DNA of 5,828 nucleotides. Source: Candidatus Aminicenantota bacterium (GTDB taxonomy: Bacteria; Acidobacteriota; Aminicenantia; Aminicenantales; Aminicenantaceae). The stretch covers positions 1 through 5,828 of the forward strand of contig JAUWJP010000121.1 in assembly GCA_030607635.1 (NCBI GenBank), written 5' to 3'. Both the position numbers and the translations under genes were made by a program. Positions 5,508-5,828 of the stretch are shown here, in pieces (position 1 is the stretch's first letter; the number at the start of each line of letters is the position of its first letter). The notes below the pieces were generated by a model. That model was not told where the DNA came from. It saw only the letters and a list, made by a program, of their open reading frames with translations, and searched no databases.

Positions 5508-5828
5508 ATGAAATTTGGCGGTCAATCCGAGGTTAATCAGATCAAAAGTCTTTTGCTCAAACACCCTAAAGATGCCTTCATAGGTCAAGATAATATTCAG
5601 TCTCAATGGAAAGAGTTGAATTATTTGGCTTCTCCAGACTACGATAAAGCACTCAAGGAGTATGATAATTTCGTTGAATATCTGAAGAAGTCCATCCCTG
5701 AAATTTACTATCTTACGCAAAATGATAAGACGGGGCTCGATTCCATATATGTGCATGATCCTGTCATCATTACGAATAAAGGGGCCATTTTATGCAATAT
5801 GGGTAAAGAGAAACGTCGTGCAGAGCCA
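5508..5828 (+). CDS. arginine deiminase/DDAH-like amidinotransferase-family protein (5' part)
   Basis: The frame stays open from ATG 5508 to the window end and gives 107 residues. It resembles the start of the amidinotransferase / dimethylarginine dimethylaminohydrolase group (PF02274 fold): FGGQSEVNQIKSLLLKHP (3-20), QWKELNY (33-39) and especially TGLDSIYVHDPVIIT (75-89), whose Asp-containing 'DS.Y..DP' segment forms part of the guanidino-binding site. Enzymes of this fold hydrolyse or transfer the guanidino group of arginine-like substrates through a catalytic Cys near the C-terminus, which lies beyond the window, so activity and substrate cannot be checked. The ribosome binding site is weak (AAAGAGA around 5493-5499). 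The gap to mnmA is 63 bases with no good terminator, so co-transcription with mnmA is possible. Confidence 0.8.
   Translation, partial: MKFGGQSEVNQIKSLLLKHPKDAFIGQDNIQSQWKELNYLASPDYDKALKEYDNFVEYLKKSIPEIYYLTQNDKTGLDSIYVHDPVIITNKGAILCNMGKEKRRAEP

Noticed and set aside
5490..5756. Minus-strand open frame of 88 codons
   Set aside because: It is opposite the amidinotransferase-family gene, which shows clear family motifs on the + strand.

Overview
The window reads as chromosomal DNA of an uncultured or little-studied bacterium that is moderately AT-rich by eye. No rRNA or tRNA is present to place it. The periplasm-type metal protein, the dispersed hairpin repeats and the gene mix would fit one of the candidate bacterial phyla, but that is a guess. 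All convincing genes lie on the + strand.

Left part (1-3115), a copper efflux operon. After the probable tail of an upstream gene and a weak terminator-like hairpin comes a promoter with a perfect TTGACA -35 box. A CsoR-type operator (ATACC...GGTAT) sits between its -35 and -10 boxes. It drives csoR (a Cu(I)-sensing repressor with the Cys-His-Cys ligand set) and, 22 bases later, copA (a complete P1B-type Cu(I)-exporting ATPase with two N-terminal metal-binding domains). Just behind copA is a 49-residue ORF with a strong ribosome binding site. It looks like the membrane anchor of a cupredoxin-domain protein that stops exactly where the cupredoxin fold should begin.

Middle part (3116-3956). 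A second N-terminal stub (24 residues, one hydrophobic segment) is followed by a new promoter-like sequence. Next is an intact 218-residue exported protein that combines a YHS domain, a heavy-metal-binding CPMH...CPECGM motif and a long Met/His-rich stretch. It is very likely a periplasmic or surface copper binder. The proposed logic is that CsoR senses cytoplasmic Cu(I), CopA pumps it out, and the exported protein (once perhaps with a cupredoxin) binds it outside the membrane.

Repeat-rich gap (3957-4328). Two near-identical 70-base direct repeats in tandem each carry a perfect hairpin followed by a T-run. After them come a GGGGACAGGCTACTT-like dispersed motif, a GC-rich 'TTGCTTCGCTTCGCTCGCAA' element leading into three 18-base tandem units, and a 12-base direct repeat just before the next gene. 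No gene is supported here.

Right part (4329-5828). mnmA encodes a full-length tRNA 2-thiouridylase with all key motifs. It is followed, 63 bases later, by the first 107 residues of an arginine deiminase/DDAH-like amidinotransferase-family protein that runs off the window. These two look like ordinary chromosomal genes with no link to the copper cassette.
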